Assembly (NCBI GenBank): GCA_030407005.1
Contig: JAUDYN010000014.1
Span: 62,001 to 126,000 of the forward strand
Source: Desarmillaria ectypa
Taxonomy: Eukaryota > Basidiomycota > Agaricomycetes > Agaricales > Physalacriaceae
Length of the DNA: 64,000 bases
Direction of reading: 5' to 3'
Of this stretch, positions 24,952 to 37,824 are shown piece by piece. Within the stretch, counting starts at the first letter, position 1; each line of letters begins with the position of its first letter. Below the pieces are notes generated by a model. That model worked only from the letters and a program-made list of their open reading frames with translations. It searched no databases and was not told where the DNA came from. The translations under genes were made by a program, and so were the position numbers.

Positions 24952-25740
24952 TCACCAAATCTTTTCACAGACTCTCAGCACACCCCACTTTTCCAAGACC
25001 GGCATCAACTGCCCCAAATCTTCTCTTAGCTTCACCGCATGGAACGCATCGCAGTTTTCTCGCGCGTTCCCAAAGCCATGCGTTGTGGAAAGCTCTATGA
25101 GAAGTACCTTCAGTTGCTTCGTCGGTCCAAAAACACTCTCACATCGATTCCAAATGCGTACTGCGTCTTCCGTCAACAAACTGTGGTCGCCATGTATGAA
25201 GATGGAAAGCATGATTTCCTCAGTACGGCTTTCACCACACTGCAAGTTATCAATGTACCAATTCCATCGGGATTGACCTCCACTCTGCGGATCGATATTC
25301 AAGCTTCCAAGGGCGGAACAAAGGCGTGATGTCCAGCTTATCAAGATCCCCAGTTTTGGAACCATATCAGCCTCTCCTTCTTGGCCCACAAGCAACGTAA
25401 ATCCAGCATCTTGAAGAGAATGGACCTGTGTTTCACGACGCATTCATGAAAATCAATGGACTGGATTTTGGGTTTGCCCTCGGGACCGAGTATGGCCCAC
25501 TAGACCCTGGGGTTATCCACGTCGAAGAGCGTCAAATACGCAAAATGGACATATGAGAGTTTCCGACCTAGAATTTGAAGCATCGCAGCGAGGTCGGAGC
25601 TCTTGTAGAAGAGGTAGTTCAGGGTGATGGAGGGGATTGGGCGCGTGGAGCGGCTGCATGGTCGTAGATGGTTGTCAAGTGTGGCTGACAAATCACAGGG
25701 ACGATCAATTGCGATCAAGTGTCCGTCGAACTTTGTGATT
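24952..25740 (-). pseudogene. Unidentified F-box/LRR-like protein fragment
   Basis: A minus-strand frame of 163 codons (24952-25443) and another at 25500-25718 read like parts of one fungal F-box/LRR-type protein: alternating short hydrophobic strands such as LKVLLIELSTTHGF, ending VLEKWGVLRVC, and an upstream SITLNYLFYKSSDLAAML. The two parts are separated by a stop (about 25500), and no complete start-to-end chain could be built. I infer a decayed member of the large agaricomycete F-box-like families, but the identification is weak and rests on composition and style, not on a diagnostic motif. Confidence 0.35.
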
Positions 25741-27290
25741 CACCATGTTCCAGTCCCTTCTGTCGCTGCCTTCATGGGACCTTCTTCTGAATGCCAAGCT
25801 TAGTGAATTAACCCAACTGATGTTAAGGCCAATCCTGAAAAAATAGCATATCGAAAAGCAGTGACGATGAGACTGTACCTTGTTACATTTTACTTGCCTT
25901 TTTTTTTGGCCTCTTTTCGAGATGGAGGCTATGGTTAGCCTTTCCTTCTCAGTATTTCTAACACACAAAAATGCTTGCTGTAGTTCCTTGTTCAGATGAT
26001 TGAGGTAGCTTCGAGATGTGATTAGTACCACACGGATATCATTTGAACTGGATTTCAAATTCAAGAGTATTGAAAGCACTGCTGCTGAAGAGAACAATTT
26101 TATGAGTAATCTGACAGTATTAAAAAACCTCAAAGATTGTTTCCTAAGCAATAAGCAGTGAGATACACGATATAGGGTTGCATCTGACTAAAGACACGAT
26201 GAAGAATGTGTTCCATATTCAGTACTGGCAGTAGCTCCAAAATGACTCCGTATGAAGAAGCTGAATTAATGGCGTACTTATTACATGATGTTAGCATATA
26301 AATATACAGGTACACGCTTTCCGAGGGCAACCCCATGCAGGCTTGCATGGTTTTCTGTGTGGTGGCTGCATGGCTTGTTTGCGTGGTTGTGCGTGGTAGG
26401 CTGCGAGGCTGCATGGTGGCATGGCTGCGGGGCGTGCTAGCATAATAGATTGCATGGCCGAGGATATATCCGTACATAAGAAAGAGTTGTTTTAAGGGGT
26501 TAAAATGACTGGTGCCATCCATAATCAAGCAAATGATGCAAATTTTATATAGATTTTTGTTTCTAGCACTGGACTGGACCGTTGTTGGATTGACCTATAA
26601 CATTATGTTCGAACCAACTTTAACTGCGATCTGTGCACTGCGGAGGATGCATTAGTAATGAGAAAGGAATGTTTACGAAAGCTTTCTTATTATTAGGTAG
26701 CACGTAGGTAAAGTCCAGTAAAGTTAACTAATGACTTGCTCGGATCGGGAGTCGAACTTGTGTGGTCCTGTATGGTACCACGCAGGTGACCACACTAAAT
26801 TTCTGGTGGCCTCCCTTCTGGGATAATAACCCTGTTGCCATTGTGTACCTAGAACGGCACCGTTTGGGCACGTCACCACTGTCTGCTATATTCTACAGCT
26901 ACTCTTTGACTGAGGGTATCAATAATTCCCATTACAACTGTAACGTTCTGGAAACACCCATACAGTTCTTCGAGGTTAGTAAATTGCCCGGAACTCGTCC
27001 TACATTGCCAGTACACAGGTTTTGCACTTTTTCGCGAGAAGACTGCAGTTTCGGTAGTTTCGGAAGGATCGACAATGAAGAGCGGTTTAGACTCAGCTGA
27101 GTAGGGAGCATGGCGAAGATGCTATTCATTCATCTGCTTTTCACCACGTTACTTATAGGAAGACCTCGCAGCCGCTCTGAGAATTCGAAATTGTGACTTG
27201 CGACACCTGCCTGCCTCGATGCGATAGATCTTCATTCCGCACCCCCTTGAAAGCATATCTTTCTGAGCCTGGAGAATGGGAGATAGTACG
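25741..27290. other. Spacer between gene remnants
   Basis: Apart from the short tandem repeat at 26328-26465, no gene is recognised. A minus-strand T-arm-like motif at about 26736-26757 lacks the rest of a tRNA. Confidence 0.4.
26328..26465. repeat. Degenerate short tandem repeat (TGCATGG/GGCTGCATGG units)
   Basis: About 135 bp of GT/GC-rich low-complexity sequence with recurring TGCATGG and GTGGTTG-type words, set in otherwise AT-rich DNA. Units drift, so no strict period can be given. Confidence 0.6.
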
Positions 27291-28370
27291 TATCATTGAT
27301 CCCTCTCGTTTCTAGTCTCAGTACGGCAACATTAACCACCATCGAAAATGATAGGCTGATCACTTTCAGCGCCGTCAAGTCGGTTTTGAAACGTTTATGC
27401 TCCGTCTTTTCGACCGATCGGGCACCGAAGGATTCATATTCCATCACTGCTGGCAAAATGGTAATGGTAAGTCAGTCGAATGGCAGAGTAAGGAGAAGTG
27501 GATAAAGTATTGATGACACGTCCCAAGTGTTATGAATTCATTACCTCCTTCACCGAGATAGGTCGAGAGAAGTCGTCAATCGAAATTCCACTGCGAAGGA
27601 CTTACACCCACAGAAAGCAGGAAGTGATACCATCCTCCCTCGCCGACATTCCCTGCGCTAATTTCGGCATATGGATCCTCTCGGATCTACTCAATGTTAC
27701 TTTCGGAACATCACACATTCTGGAGGCGCCATCCCTTTCCTCAGTTGTCGAAGATTGTATCAAGAACAGCCGAAGGCGGGCATGGTAATGCAACTGGAGT
27801 ACCATCCAAGATGAGCTAAGCAGACTTGAGGAGAATGATCAGGTGGAACGAGGGGAGGCTCTGGTGGATTACCAGATCGTCAATCCGCAGTTGCCACCTC
27901 GACGGGTCTGGAATTTTCACAGCAATCGGACGGTGCCTTGGTGGAGCATGTTGAAGAAAATGCCACAGCCGATATCATACGCTTGATTGGATGAGAGGGA
28001 TCACATGGACTCCTATTAATGGATGCGAATGGCCCGTGCCGAAAGACACCGACCTTGACCTCACCTGGATCGAGATGCTGAATCTGAGGGTGGAGTATGC
28101 GTGGTTGGACGTACTTTGTTTGAGGCAGAATGGTGGACCGAGGGAGGAACTGCGTGCGGAAGAGCGGAAGCCGGACGTGCCAATCATCGGAGCGGTGAGG
28201 GTTGAGTGGGCTGGGCTGGCCTTTGATTTTGAAACCGGACGACTTGGACAGTGGCCGGTGTTGGTTTAGACGCGCACGGGACACTCCAGGAAATTGGCGA
28301 GCATAGGATCATTGCCGGGAATGCACCTGACGGTCCTCTGCATGCCAACAAGAAGGGGAACTCAGATACT
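27291..28370 (+). pseudogene. HET-domain-like protein pseudogene
   Basis: Successive blocks in different frames recall the large agaricomycete family of HET-like (heterokaryon-incompatibility-type) proteins. They are RPKCYEFITSFTEIG (27515 on), SSLADIPCANFGIW, a Trp-rich NWSTIQDEL equivalent after 27785, RRVWNFHSNRTVPWW (about 27900-27950), ISYAWLDERDHMD, EMLNLRVEYAWLDVLCLRQ (28070-28130) and LQEIGEHRIIAGNAPDGPL (28288-28345). The last two are the most diagnostic. Stops or frame changes occur around 27990-28015 and 28265-28285. An intact gene is therefore excluded. It lies in the decayed gap between GMC genes 1 and 2. Family assignment is from memory of the motif order. Confidence 0.62.
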
Positions 28371-29460
28371 GACCAAGCAGCTGTGGGATATCACCTATAA
28401 TAACCAGTACTTGTTTATCACCCCCAGGATATTTTGGGTGCTGTAGGAGATGCGGAAAAATTCACATTGTCATTTTCGGCAAATAACGGATTTCTTACCT
28501 CGAGCGCTCAGATCCCAGAAATGGCGACCATGAATGTGTTTTCTTTAGAGCCTATGTTACTGAGCGGTTCGAAAAGGCTCGCGGCTGCTACTCTTTCTCA
28601 TATCGCATCAATGTAATGCTCGTCCGCGAGAAAGGACGTGTTTATGGAGTCCTGGTTTCCAGCTACTGAAGCTGCAGCACCACTCAAATGAATGACTTCC
28701 CGTAGCACGACCTTGGCTGATCTAAGGTGATAATCAACCAATCGCCAGCTCCAATAGCATCGATGAGAGGTCCTAGCAGCGATTGGTACGAGAAAAAAGT
28801 ATGGCCACCACCGTGGTCATCTATAAGGGCCATGCTACGCGGTGTGGGCATCGTATTTCTGAAGGGGGTGTCTAGAAATCGTCGTATCAGTCAAATCTCT
28901 ATTTGCGTGGAACAAAATGGGTACCATCTCTCAGCCTCTCCCGTGGAATCATTGGTTGTAATCTGGGAGACCAAGAGTTATCATCCGGGGCCAGGAATGT
29001 TGGTGTGACAATTGTCGGCGTCGTGATGGATGTAACCCAACAGAAGATTGAACCCGTTTTCACGTGACAATATTGCTTCTTTTCCGAGCGTTCGTTTGCT
29101 TGCTTATCACCGACCTGGCATGGATTGATATTCCCACGACTGTTTCTGATTTGCATCATGTTCGCCTACTGCTTGCGCAAGGCAACGTCTTTCAATGGCA
29201 TTCGACTCATTCAGCCATATTTTGTCGATAAAAGCAAGAATTTTGATTATAATCGTACCGTCTCTGAAGCTTTTGCGGCTAGAAGAGAGCAACAGTTCAA
29301 GTTTGCATCCCCACCCAAGAGGTCAGCAATAGAAATCGCGTCAAACTCATAGATCCTGATACCATTGCTAGTACAAAGGATGGGATATTTCCCACTTAAT
29401 ATATCAATATTATCGTCCAGGGGAGGTGGATAAAAGAGGACTTAGTAATGAACTAAATAA
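28371..29460. other. Spacer, nothing firm
   Basis: Short open frames on both strands with no recognised similarity; possibly more decayed coding DNA continuing from the HET-like relic. Confidence 0.35.
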
Positions 29461-31725
29461 TTATGCTGCTTTGATTAGATCCGCCGCCCTCTCAGCAATA
29501 ATGTATACGGCCGCTTCAGTATGCGCCGCCGGTATAAATGGCTACACACAAAGAGCATAAACATCAGTGAACTAGACAAGCAGGCTAGAAGAGACCCACC
29601 AAAACTGACGCATCCACGATTCTCACGCCCTTTGCGCCTTTCAACTTCAAATCCGGGTCTACCACTCCCCAATCCGCGTCTTCTGGAGACATGCTTGCGG
29701 TACCTACTGGGTGGTAAATACTACCTACCAAACCTCTGACATCATCATCCTCGGTGACATCCGCCGTAATCTTAAGGATGTAGTCTTCCAATATTGAAGC
29801 GGTAGCAAATTTCTTCGCACTCGCCATAGCGTATTTCATGACATCGAGATCTTGCGAATGTGATAGATAATTTGGGTTGATCTGTGGTGGGTCCAGGGGA
29901 TTCGTGCTATTGATGGTAACATCCCCGCCTGTATGAAAAGGATCAGAGGCATCACAGAATGAAACGATTACAAACATACGAGATAATGGACATAGCACGA
30001 CAGTAGTTACAGAGAAATAATTTCCTGTTTTGGGGACAGGTTCCGAAAAAAGACCGTTCTGTAAGGGAAGTCAGCCCTGGCAGAATTGACTCAATGAAAC
30101 GCTACGAGCCGTAAAAGCAAGCTCGTAATGTGCGGTCTCATTTCCCGCACTTGGCTCTCCGTCAAGAACATCTGCGCCGTCGGGAATGCGAAAGAAGCCT
30201 GCCTGGTTTGCTACTCCCCCTGTCAAGAAGCCTGTCCGATGCGCTTTCCACTCCGCTAAGGCCTCTGCTTGAAAGGTGGCGTTTCTGAAATAAATGTTCT
30301 CCATAGTATCTGTGCTGTTAACGAAGAAGCTGACAGACGTCATGGGGTGGTCCGTCAGGTTCTTGCCAACGTCAGGAAGATGGAGCGTTGGTGTGATCCT
30401 CAGAGCCTTTAACTCAGTTTTGTCGCCGATGCCAGAGTGGAGGAGGATATGCGGAGTACCAATCGACCCAGCAGAGAAAATGATCTCTTTGAGACCCGAA
30501 GGTGCGATTGTGTGCGTGGTTGCTAGGGATCGATGTTGTGTCAGTCTGAGAACTTTGAGTATAGCACATTATGAGGCGTATTTACCTCCCGCGTTCTGAG
30601 TAAACTCAACAGTATCAAATGTCGGTAGCTTACTATTGGACTTAGTCTTGGACTGTAGGATTCGGGTGACATGTGTGTGAATTAGGACATGCAAATTTGG
30701 TCGTCCGATGTAAGCAGCTCCAAGATAGGACGTCTGCGAACTACTTCGAGTTCCGTTTCCGATAGTATACTGGGCCCAACCTGTCAATCTTCAGCATTAC
30801 CCAAGGGCCGAGGTCAACTAAATGAGGCCTAATGATTTCTTACCGATGCCTAATTGGTATCCTGAGTTCAAATCCAGATTGAAGGGGAATTGGCAAGGGA
30901 ACTCTGTTGTCGCTTGGATGATACTATCATCCGTAGCACGTGGGTATCCGGGGAGAGAAACAGCGTTGATGCCGTCGAAGCCATGGACCGTAGGGTTGAA
31001 CTGCCCCGAAATGTTGTGGTGATCAGACGGGGCAACGAAACGCTCGTTCTGTCGTAGATAACAGGCTCAAATCAACGGAATTAATAAACGAAAATGAATG
31101 ACTAGCCTTTCGCATGTACGGCTGCAAAGCCTCCCATCCCCAACCAGGGTCTCCGCTGATCTGGGCATAACGGTCATAATCTTGAGACGACCCGCGTGTG
31201 TACAGCATATAATCTACGAATATTTCAGCATCCAGATCTATCCGGCTGGTCTTTCAAACGGACTTACTAACTGCGCTACTTCCTCCTAATCCGAAACCTC
31301 TCGGGTATGAAATGGAACGTCCGAGTAATCCCGATTGTTCAGTTGTAGTGAAGTTCCAATCCCAAGCAGTCCCAGAGGATACGTCGGGGGAAAAGAAAGG
31401 GACTTGAATGAGGAGTTCGTCCGCCGTTCTGCAGAGGATGTAAATTATTGAATAGAATCAAAGACAACGCGCCCACGATCCGCCTGCTTCGAGAACAAGC
31501 ACTGAGATTTTGCAGTCTTCTGTTAAACGATTCGCGAGGACGTTTCCCGCTGTTCCGCCTAGAACACAAAGTAAGTATATCGTCATGCTTCAAACGAAAG
31601 GGAAAAAAAGAACCTCCGATGATGATGAAGTCAAAATCAAGAGTTGGCAGCTCTTCAAAATGTTCATATATCGCACCGAGCACGCTTGAGCATAATGCAA
31701 GGAGGAAAATGAGGGAGAAACCCAT
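29461..31725 (-). CDS. GMC oxidoreductase 2 (aryl-alcohol-oxidase-like), secreted
   Basis: Second paralogue of the GMC array. Signal peptide [17 protein letters not shown], then FDFIIIGG (FAD fold, split by an intron), the [15 protein letters not shown] signature near 31270-31320, [19 protein letters not shown], and the C-terminal part with [17 protein letters not shown] and [22 protein letters not shown]. Intron positions correspond to GMC 1 where I compared them. The second active-site region reads HTEAA rather than HTQVP as in genes 1 and 3, so substrate pocket edges may differ. No internal stop or frameshift was found. Expected product about 600 aa with FAD, extracellular; likely H2O2-generating alcohol oxidase or dehydrogenase. 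Confidence 0.88.
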
Positions 31726-33420
31726 AGTAATGGACGTTGAGCAATGAGATGCCGAGAATTATTGTCGGTCTTTTGAATGGATGGTGAACTTTAAACTCCC
31801 GACTGATCGTGGTATTTGCCTGGCGAAGAAACGCCAGAAAAACCCTAGCGAGAGCGTTACATCTCGAGAAAAGCCGAAGGGAGCGAACAAGTATCAGCAG
31901 CGGCGCCACCAGGCACTGTACCACTTGGTCGCAAGAATGCCGAACGATTTAATAATGAGATACCGGCTAAGGTAGAAGCCAGTTCTGAGGGGGAAGCGTA
32001 GAATGATATGGCGAAATTATTATTTTTTTGCGTGAACAGCGTCACTAAGCGCAAGGTATCACGCTACTCCATCTATAATCCACATGTACTGGTCAGGGAT
32101 TCGGAGCCGGTCACCGGGTTTGCATTGAGACCTGGAGTGTGATTACCGTTAGTACTTGACAAGTGCAATGATCCGTTGAAACAGGCTCACGCTGTTCAAG
32201 AGACCGAGGGGTGTATTCAAATAAGGGTAAAGAACACGCGGTGCTATGAGTTTTACGAAAACACAAAAAAATACCCACGTGATCTAGACCCGCGCCTGTC
32301 AGATCTAGATTCGAAGTCAATTTCGAATTCGTCCTCCCACCTTGCGGCCCCGCCGCCAAAGTAGTAGCTGATATGCGATAAAGGCTGTAATAAATGCGGA
32401 CTCAATGGCGATCCTGTGTGTTGTTCTTTGTGCTTGCCATACGACGACCTCAGGGGTGTGGACTTGATTGGAGGGAAGGAAAGAAGTTTTCAAATTACCC
32501 GATGTTGCTCCTCAGCAGAAGCATGCCGGGGTCCGTACTACATGTACATATACGTTGGCTAATGAATTTGCATTACAAACATGAATGAGTCTGCTACGGT
32601 ACCGGACCAATTCTACACTCTGCCGCTATGGTAAAGACCCGTCATGAGTACTCACTCCCTCATGGCCTCGGCAATAGGCTGGGGTACTTGTCAATAACAT
32701 TTTAAGACGACGAGCAGAAGTAATGCAAAAGCACCCCAGTCATGAACAGTGCAAATACTGTTAGCAACAAAGGGATGGGGAGTCGTAGTGCGAACGCTTT
32801 TCGACAACCCTCCTTCGTCGTAGCACCGTAGCCTCGCGACAGAATGATATGAGTCAGTCATTAATGTGAGGGATGTCCTAAGAAGAAGGATTGCGACCCT
32901 TGTTTTCTGCTTGAGCGTCATCCAGACGCCTTGCGGACCATCCATCGAAATAAGTGCCCCCTGAGCGACCTGCACGGCAGCGCAATACACTCAGAGGCCA
33001 TTTGAATGAGGGGAGGACCTGCAGTCGTGATCGGAGCTTGGCTATGTCTGATAAGTAGTATATGTATGCGAGGCTGGTGATGTATATATCCTGGTACCTT
33101 GTGCTGGAACCAGCACGAACACCAATAGCTTAACGCTGCCCGCTGCCCGCTGGCTGGAATTAACATTGCGAGGGAAAAAATTCCCGAATAAGACTGACTC
33201 GACTACCATTCTATGTGTTGTTCTTCCTTCGTCCTTCTACGACAACACCCCGTGCAACTTTTAAACTTACCTTTATAGGTGCTTGAAAAATCTTCAAAGC
33301 AGTTCTTAGCCGAAAGACAGAAGCATTATGTGACATTCGCCTTACGAGAAGCGGGCTGCGGATTCATAAGACTGTTGCCTTGGCGTGGAATTGTATGTTT
33401 TGCAGTTTCCCTCTCGATGA
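31726..33420. other. Spacer between GMC genes 2 and 3
   Basis: No recognisable gene on either strand, no repeats that I could pair with other parts of the window. The left end should hold the GMC 2 promoter. Confidence 0.45.
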
Positions 33421-35698
33421 CTAGCATCCCACCCGAATGAGATCAGCCGCTCTCTCAGCTACTACGTACACTGGTACCTGAGTATGCGCTGCCGGCAGAA
33501 ATGGCTGAGAAAGAATCACCGTAAGTCCACCAGACGAAAACCCACCCGAAAGAAGTCAACTCACCAAAACCGACGCATCAACAACCCTCACGCCCTTTGC
33601 ACCTTTCAACCTCAAATCTGGGTTTACCACCCCCCAATCAGCATGGGGAGGAGACATGCTTGCGGTACCTATGGGATGGAAGATACTGGCTACGCCATCT
33701 CTGATGTCATCTTCGGTGGTGTTGGTTGCAATGCCGAGGATATAGCCTTCCCACACCGGGGCGGCAACAAATTTCTGTGCGCTGGTGATGGCATATTGCA
33801 TTGTAGCTAGGTCTTGCTGATGGGAAAGGTAGTTTGGGTCGATCAAAGGCGGTCCGAGGGGATTTGTACTGTTGATGCTTACGCTCCCGCCTAGATCGTA
33901 AATATAAATATCAAACAGAAACACAAAAAAAATGACGGAGAGCATACGTGATAGTGGACATAGAACGACAGTCGTGATTGAGAAATAGTTCCCTGTGTCG
34001 GGGATAGGTTCTCGAATTAGACCATTCTGCGAAAGATAAATAAATATTTAGCAATAAGCTTAGCACTGGCCGAAGGTCCTAGAACTCCGCGCACCGAAAA
34101 GATCAACTCATAATGTGCCGTCTCATCCCCCGCACACGGTTCTCCCTTTACAGCACCCTCACCATGAGGAACACGAAGGAACCCCGCCTGATTAGCCACA
34201 CCCCCCGACAAGAACCCCGTTCGATTTGCTCGCCACTCCGCCAGGGCCTCTGCCTGGAAAGTGATATTCCGGAAATACACATTTTCGATGGTATCCGTGC
34301 TGTTGACGAGGAAGTTGATGGCGTATCGTGGGTGGTCGGTTAGGTTTTTTCCGACGTCGGGGAGGTGAAGGGTTGTTTGGATCCCTAGGGCGGCTAGGGA
34401 GGTGCGGGAGCCGATGCCTGAGTTGAGGAGAATGTGGGGGGAACCAATGGAGCCTGCGGAGAGAATGATCTCTTCAAGATTTGGCGGTGTAAGGATGTGC
34501 ATTGTTGCTAGTAGATGGCAAATTTCTTGTCAATTGCCAGTACTAGATTAGGGATTCGGATTACCTCCATCGTCCTGAGTGAACTCGACGGAATTGAACG
34601 TCGGCATTACGCTAATGCTTGTGGTACCATCGGACGGAAGAATACGGGTCACATGGGCGTGGATCAGGACATGCAGGTTCGGTCGGTCGACGTACCTCGG
34701 CCCCAGGTAGGATGTTTGAGAGCTACTCCGAGTTCCGTTTCCAATAGTTGATGGTGCCCAACCTATGAACGTCCTCCATGATTAGTACATTCGACAGGAC
34801 AATAACTTACAAAATCTTTACCAATACCGAGCTGGTATCCAGAATTATAATCTAGATTGAACGGAAACTCGCTAGGTAGCTCTTTCGTGGCTTGAATGAC
34901 GCGGCCGTCCGTTCCACGTGGGTATCCTGGGAGAGAAACAGAGTTGATACCATGGAAGCTATGAACTTTTGGATCAAATTCTCTGGAATTATTGGGGTCA
35001 GCAGAGGCAACGAAGCGCTCGTTCTGTTGTGAAGTCAAGATGAGAATGCGATCAACTAAACCGAAAGACGTCACTAACCTTTCTAAAGTACGGCTGCAGA
35101 GCCTCCCATCCCCAACCAGGGTCACCACTGATCTGGGCATAACGGTCGTAATCTTGTGATGAACCGCGGGTGTATAACAGATAGTCTAGGTATGTATCAG
35201 TAACCTGGTATTTCGCACAAGGATACAGGATGGAACGTACTAACGGCACTACTTCCTCCCAGTCCATATCCTCGAGGAAATGAGATAGAACGTCCGTTCA
35301 ACCCAGGCTGTTCGGTGGTGGTGTAATTCCAGTCCCATGGTGTGTCGGGAGTTATTTGAGGACAAGTGAAGGGTACTTGAGAGAGCAACACGTCTTCCGT
35401 TCTATAGAGGAAGTTAGCGTTGAACGGGTTCAAAGAGGTTGTGCCTACGATCCACCCGCCTCGAGGACCAGCACAGAAATCTTGGGGTCCTCTGTTAGAC
35501 GATTCGCAAGGACGTTTCCCGCCGTTCCGCCTGGAGCTTAGAGTTAACGAAAGATTATTTTGAGAAGAAAGAGTACTACGAGCCTCCAACGATGATGAAA
35601 TCGAAATCGAGAGTTGGTAGCTCCTCGAGCCTTTCATATATTGCACCCTGTGCGCCCGTTGAGCACAAAACGAGGAGGGAAAGAAGTAGGAGGTCCAT
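33421..35698 (-). CDS. GMC oxidoreductase 3 (aryl-alcohol-oxidase-like), secreted
   Basis: Third paralogue. Signal peptide [26 protein letters not shown], the signature [35 protein letters not shown], and the catalytic tail [17 protein letters not shown] plus [19 protein letters not shown]. The last residues are RVGC instead of the KAD/KAA of its neighbours. The multi-intron layout follows genes 1 and 2. No disabling change was seen. The upstream flank contains TTTAAAAG 27-34 bp before the ATG, a TATA-like element. It is closest in motif detail to gene 1. As with the others, FAD-dependent alcohol oxidation outside the cell is inferred from the family. Confidence 0.89.
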
Positions 35699-37715
35699 GA
35701 CTCGCCAGTTTGTGCCTTAGGCTTTTAAATGCCTTCCGACCATCAAACTTCTGTCTCATCGTGGTACCGGCTGATATAGTAGTATTCCATCACGAAAAAT
35801 ATGAAGGCAAAGAGCGCACATGGTGCAAGTTTATGTCGGTGAATGTCCTGATGATTCTGATGAAAGTGCGCTAGTTTTGGTCTTCCGATGGGTCTAGTGA
35901 TCAGCGGCAAAGAGTGTCTGCCTGGTACATAGGCCTATTACACATTGTCAAGGACTGCGAAATTCAGAGTATGATGGGCGAGAGAGAAGCTGCGTGTGGT
36001 TAAGCCAGTCATATTAAAATAATAATGAAAAGGAGGAACATTCAGTTATTAACCGTGAGGCTCGCTGGGGAATCTACGCTGCCAGCCTGAGGGCCGAGGC
36101 AACTTAAGGTTGGCCTTTCTTGTTTAACCTTGGATACTGTATATTGTGAGTGAATGGCGCAGAGATAAGGATATGTAAAGCTCACATAGACCCTCTTGTG
36201 GATTCAGGAGTAATAGAACAAAAGGAGGGCTGTAAAAACTCGAGATATGTTCAGCAGCAAGCTCGGTCGATGGACTTAGTGATTCGTTGATTACTAAAGC
36301 CGAAAAGGGACTAATGGCTGAAACTTTTCATGTGGATTGGAAATGATACTAGTCCGGCCAAAAGATGTAATTTTCGCGAATGAGATTGCGACGCATGGGG
36401 GTTGGAAAGAAAGATCAGGTTAGGACGAAAGTGGTAATGTGATTGCCTTTTATGGTTCGTATTCCCACGATGCGGCGGACCTGGTTGCCGATTCGTCTGC
36501 CTTCGTCCATGCCTTTCTTCCATGGCGCATCAAAGAAATCCCTGGCGAGATGCCACGTCGTGACGAGGAGACCAGTTTCCATCCACAACAGCCTTGATGG
36601 CCCTCGTTCTCATGACCATACCCTCGTTGCTCACTAGTAATGAATTTCTTGCAAGACACCAGTACCGGAACGCGCTGCAGTAACTGTCAAAATTTGCCAC
36701 ATCGTCGAGCTCAAAAATTGAGCCAACCAGAAGGGCCGCTGCGAATTCTCCTAAACGCATTTTGAAACCTTTTTCTAAATAGATTCAGAAACGCCTCGCA
36801 CAGGCAGAAGGAACGGAAGAATTTTTACAAGAGCGTGTGGCTGAGGCTGGATGGTTTGGACAAGTGCATAGACACTGGGGAGTCGGTGAACTATTGCGAT
36901 GTGTTGATTTGTTCTAAAAGAGCAAGGAAAGCTCGCAGATGTTACAGACGGTTCAGGACCGACAAGGCTGTATTCTTTTGGCCTTCATTGGGCAATTCCG
37001 TCACACATAGAGACAGCCCTCAACTTTATTAAAGAAACAACAGTCAGTCAGCACGGATGACCTCAACCACTCGTTCTAACACACGGTCCCTTGCGAACAA
37101 CGATCACCACCATCCGGAAGGACACGACGTCGTACAAATAAAAACACGTCCTGCATTCAGAAAGCCCTATATTGTAGCTGCAACATAACATGTCCTTAAC
37201 GGCGCACGATTCTTACCTCTCGAAATGGAATCGACATTACTAGTACTAGTGCAGAAAAATCTTTTTCAGCTATGAGATCTTCATCTACTACTCTGTTTTA
37301 TTTATTCGAGTATACGGATTCCCTATTCGAATGTGGATTTGGATCCAAAAACATTTCGTCGTCATTTGGCACCGATGAAAGTGGTTTGATTCCACCTTTC
37401 TGCGGCGTCAAGTTCAGTATTGAAAATCCAAAGTACCTGACATTGCTACGTGTTCATCGCCGCAAAATACTGATCGTTTACTTGCACAGCTGAGTAGGAC
37501 GGTCGCAACTCTTAAGCATAGGACTATGATGACAAGGAGATTTCTCGCGACGGCCCGGCGATGCAGCGAGGGCCGAACCTTGGGGGCGGGATCGGGACCT
37601 TGACACCCGAATTGGGAAATCTTGCGTCGATGCGCATGTCATGCATTCCGTCACCGTTGTGCAAATGACGTCGACTGTGGCTGGGATCTGCGCTACCTGG
37701 GGTGGGCCCTCAGGG
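35699..37715. other. Intergenic with a possible short ORF
   Basis: Mostly featureless. A 55-codon minus-strand frame at 36415-36582 (METGLLVTTW..., ending TTFVLT) is tidy but unrecognised and overlaps a longer alternative frame at 36530-36760. I do not call it a gene. Confidence 0.35.
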
Positions 37716-37723
37716 TATAAAAG
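37716..37723 (+). promoter_or_regulatory. TATA box of the small secreted protein gene
   Basis: TATAAAAG in GC-rich surroundings (CAGGGTATAAAAGGGCGGG), 109 bp before the ATG at 37825. It is followed by a pyrimidine-rich CTCTTCCCTCTACCTCC stretch, typical of fungal transcription start regions. Confidence 0.7.
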
Positions 37724-37824
37724 GGCGGGACGATTCGACAACCCACATATCCAAACTCTTCCCTCTACCTCCATCATCTCTACTGCATTTTTCACGCTCT
37801 CTAGTCCAAATCCATACCATCACT

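Noticed and set aside
26736..26757. Minus-strand GTTCGACTCC tRNA-like T-arm
   Set aside because: The 5' acceptor partner (CTCGGAT-type) is absent in the expected interval.
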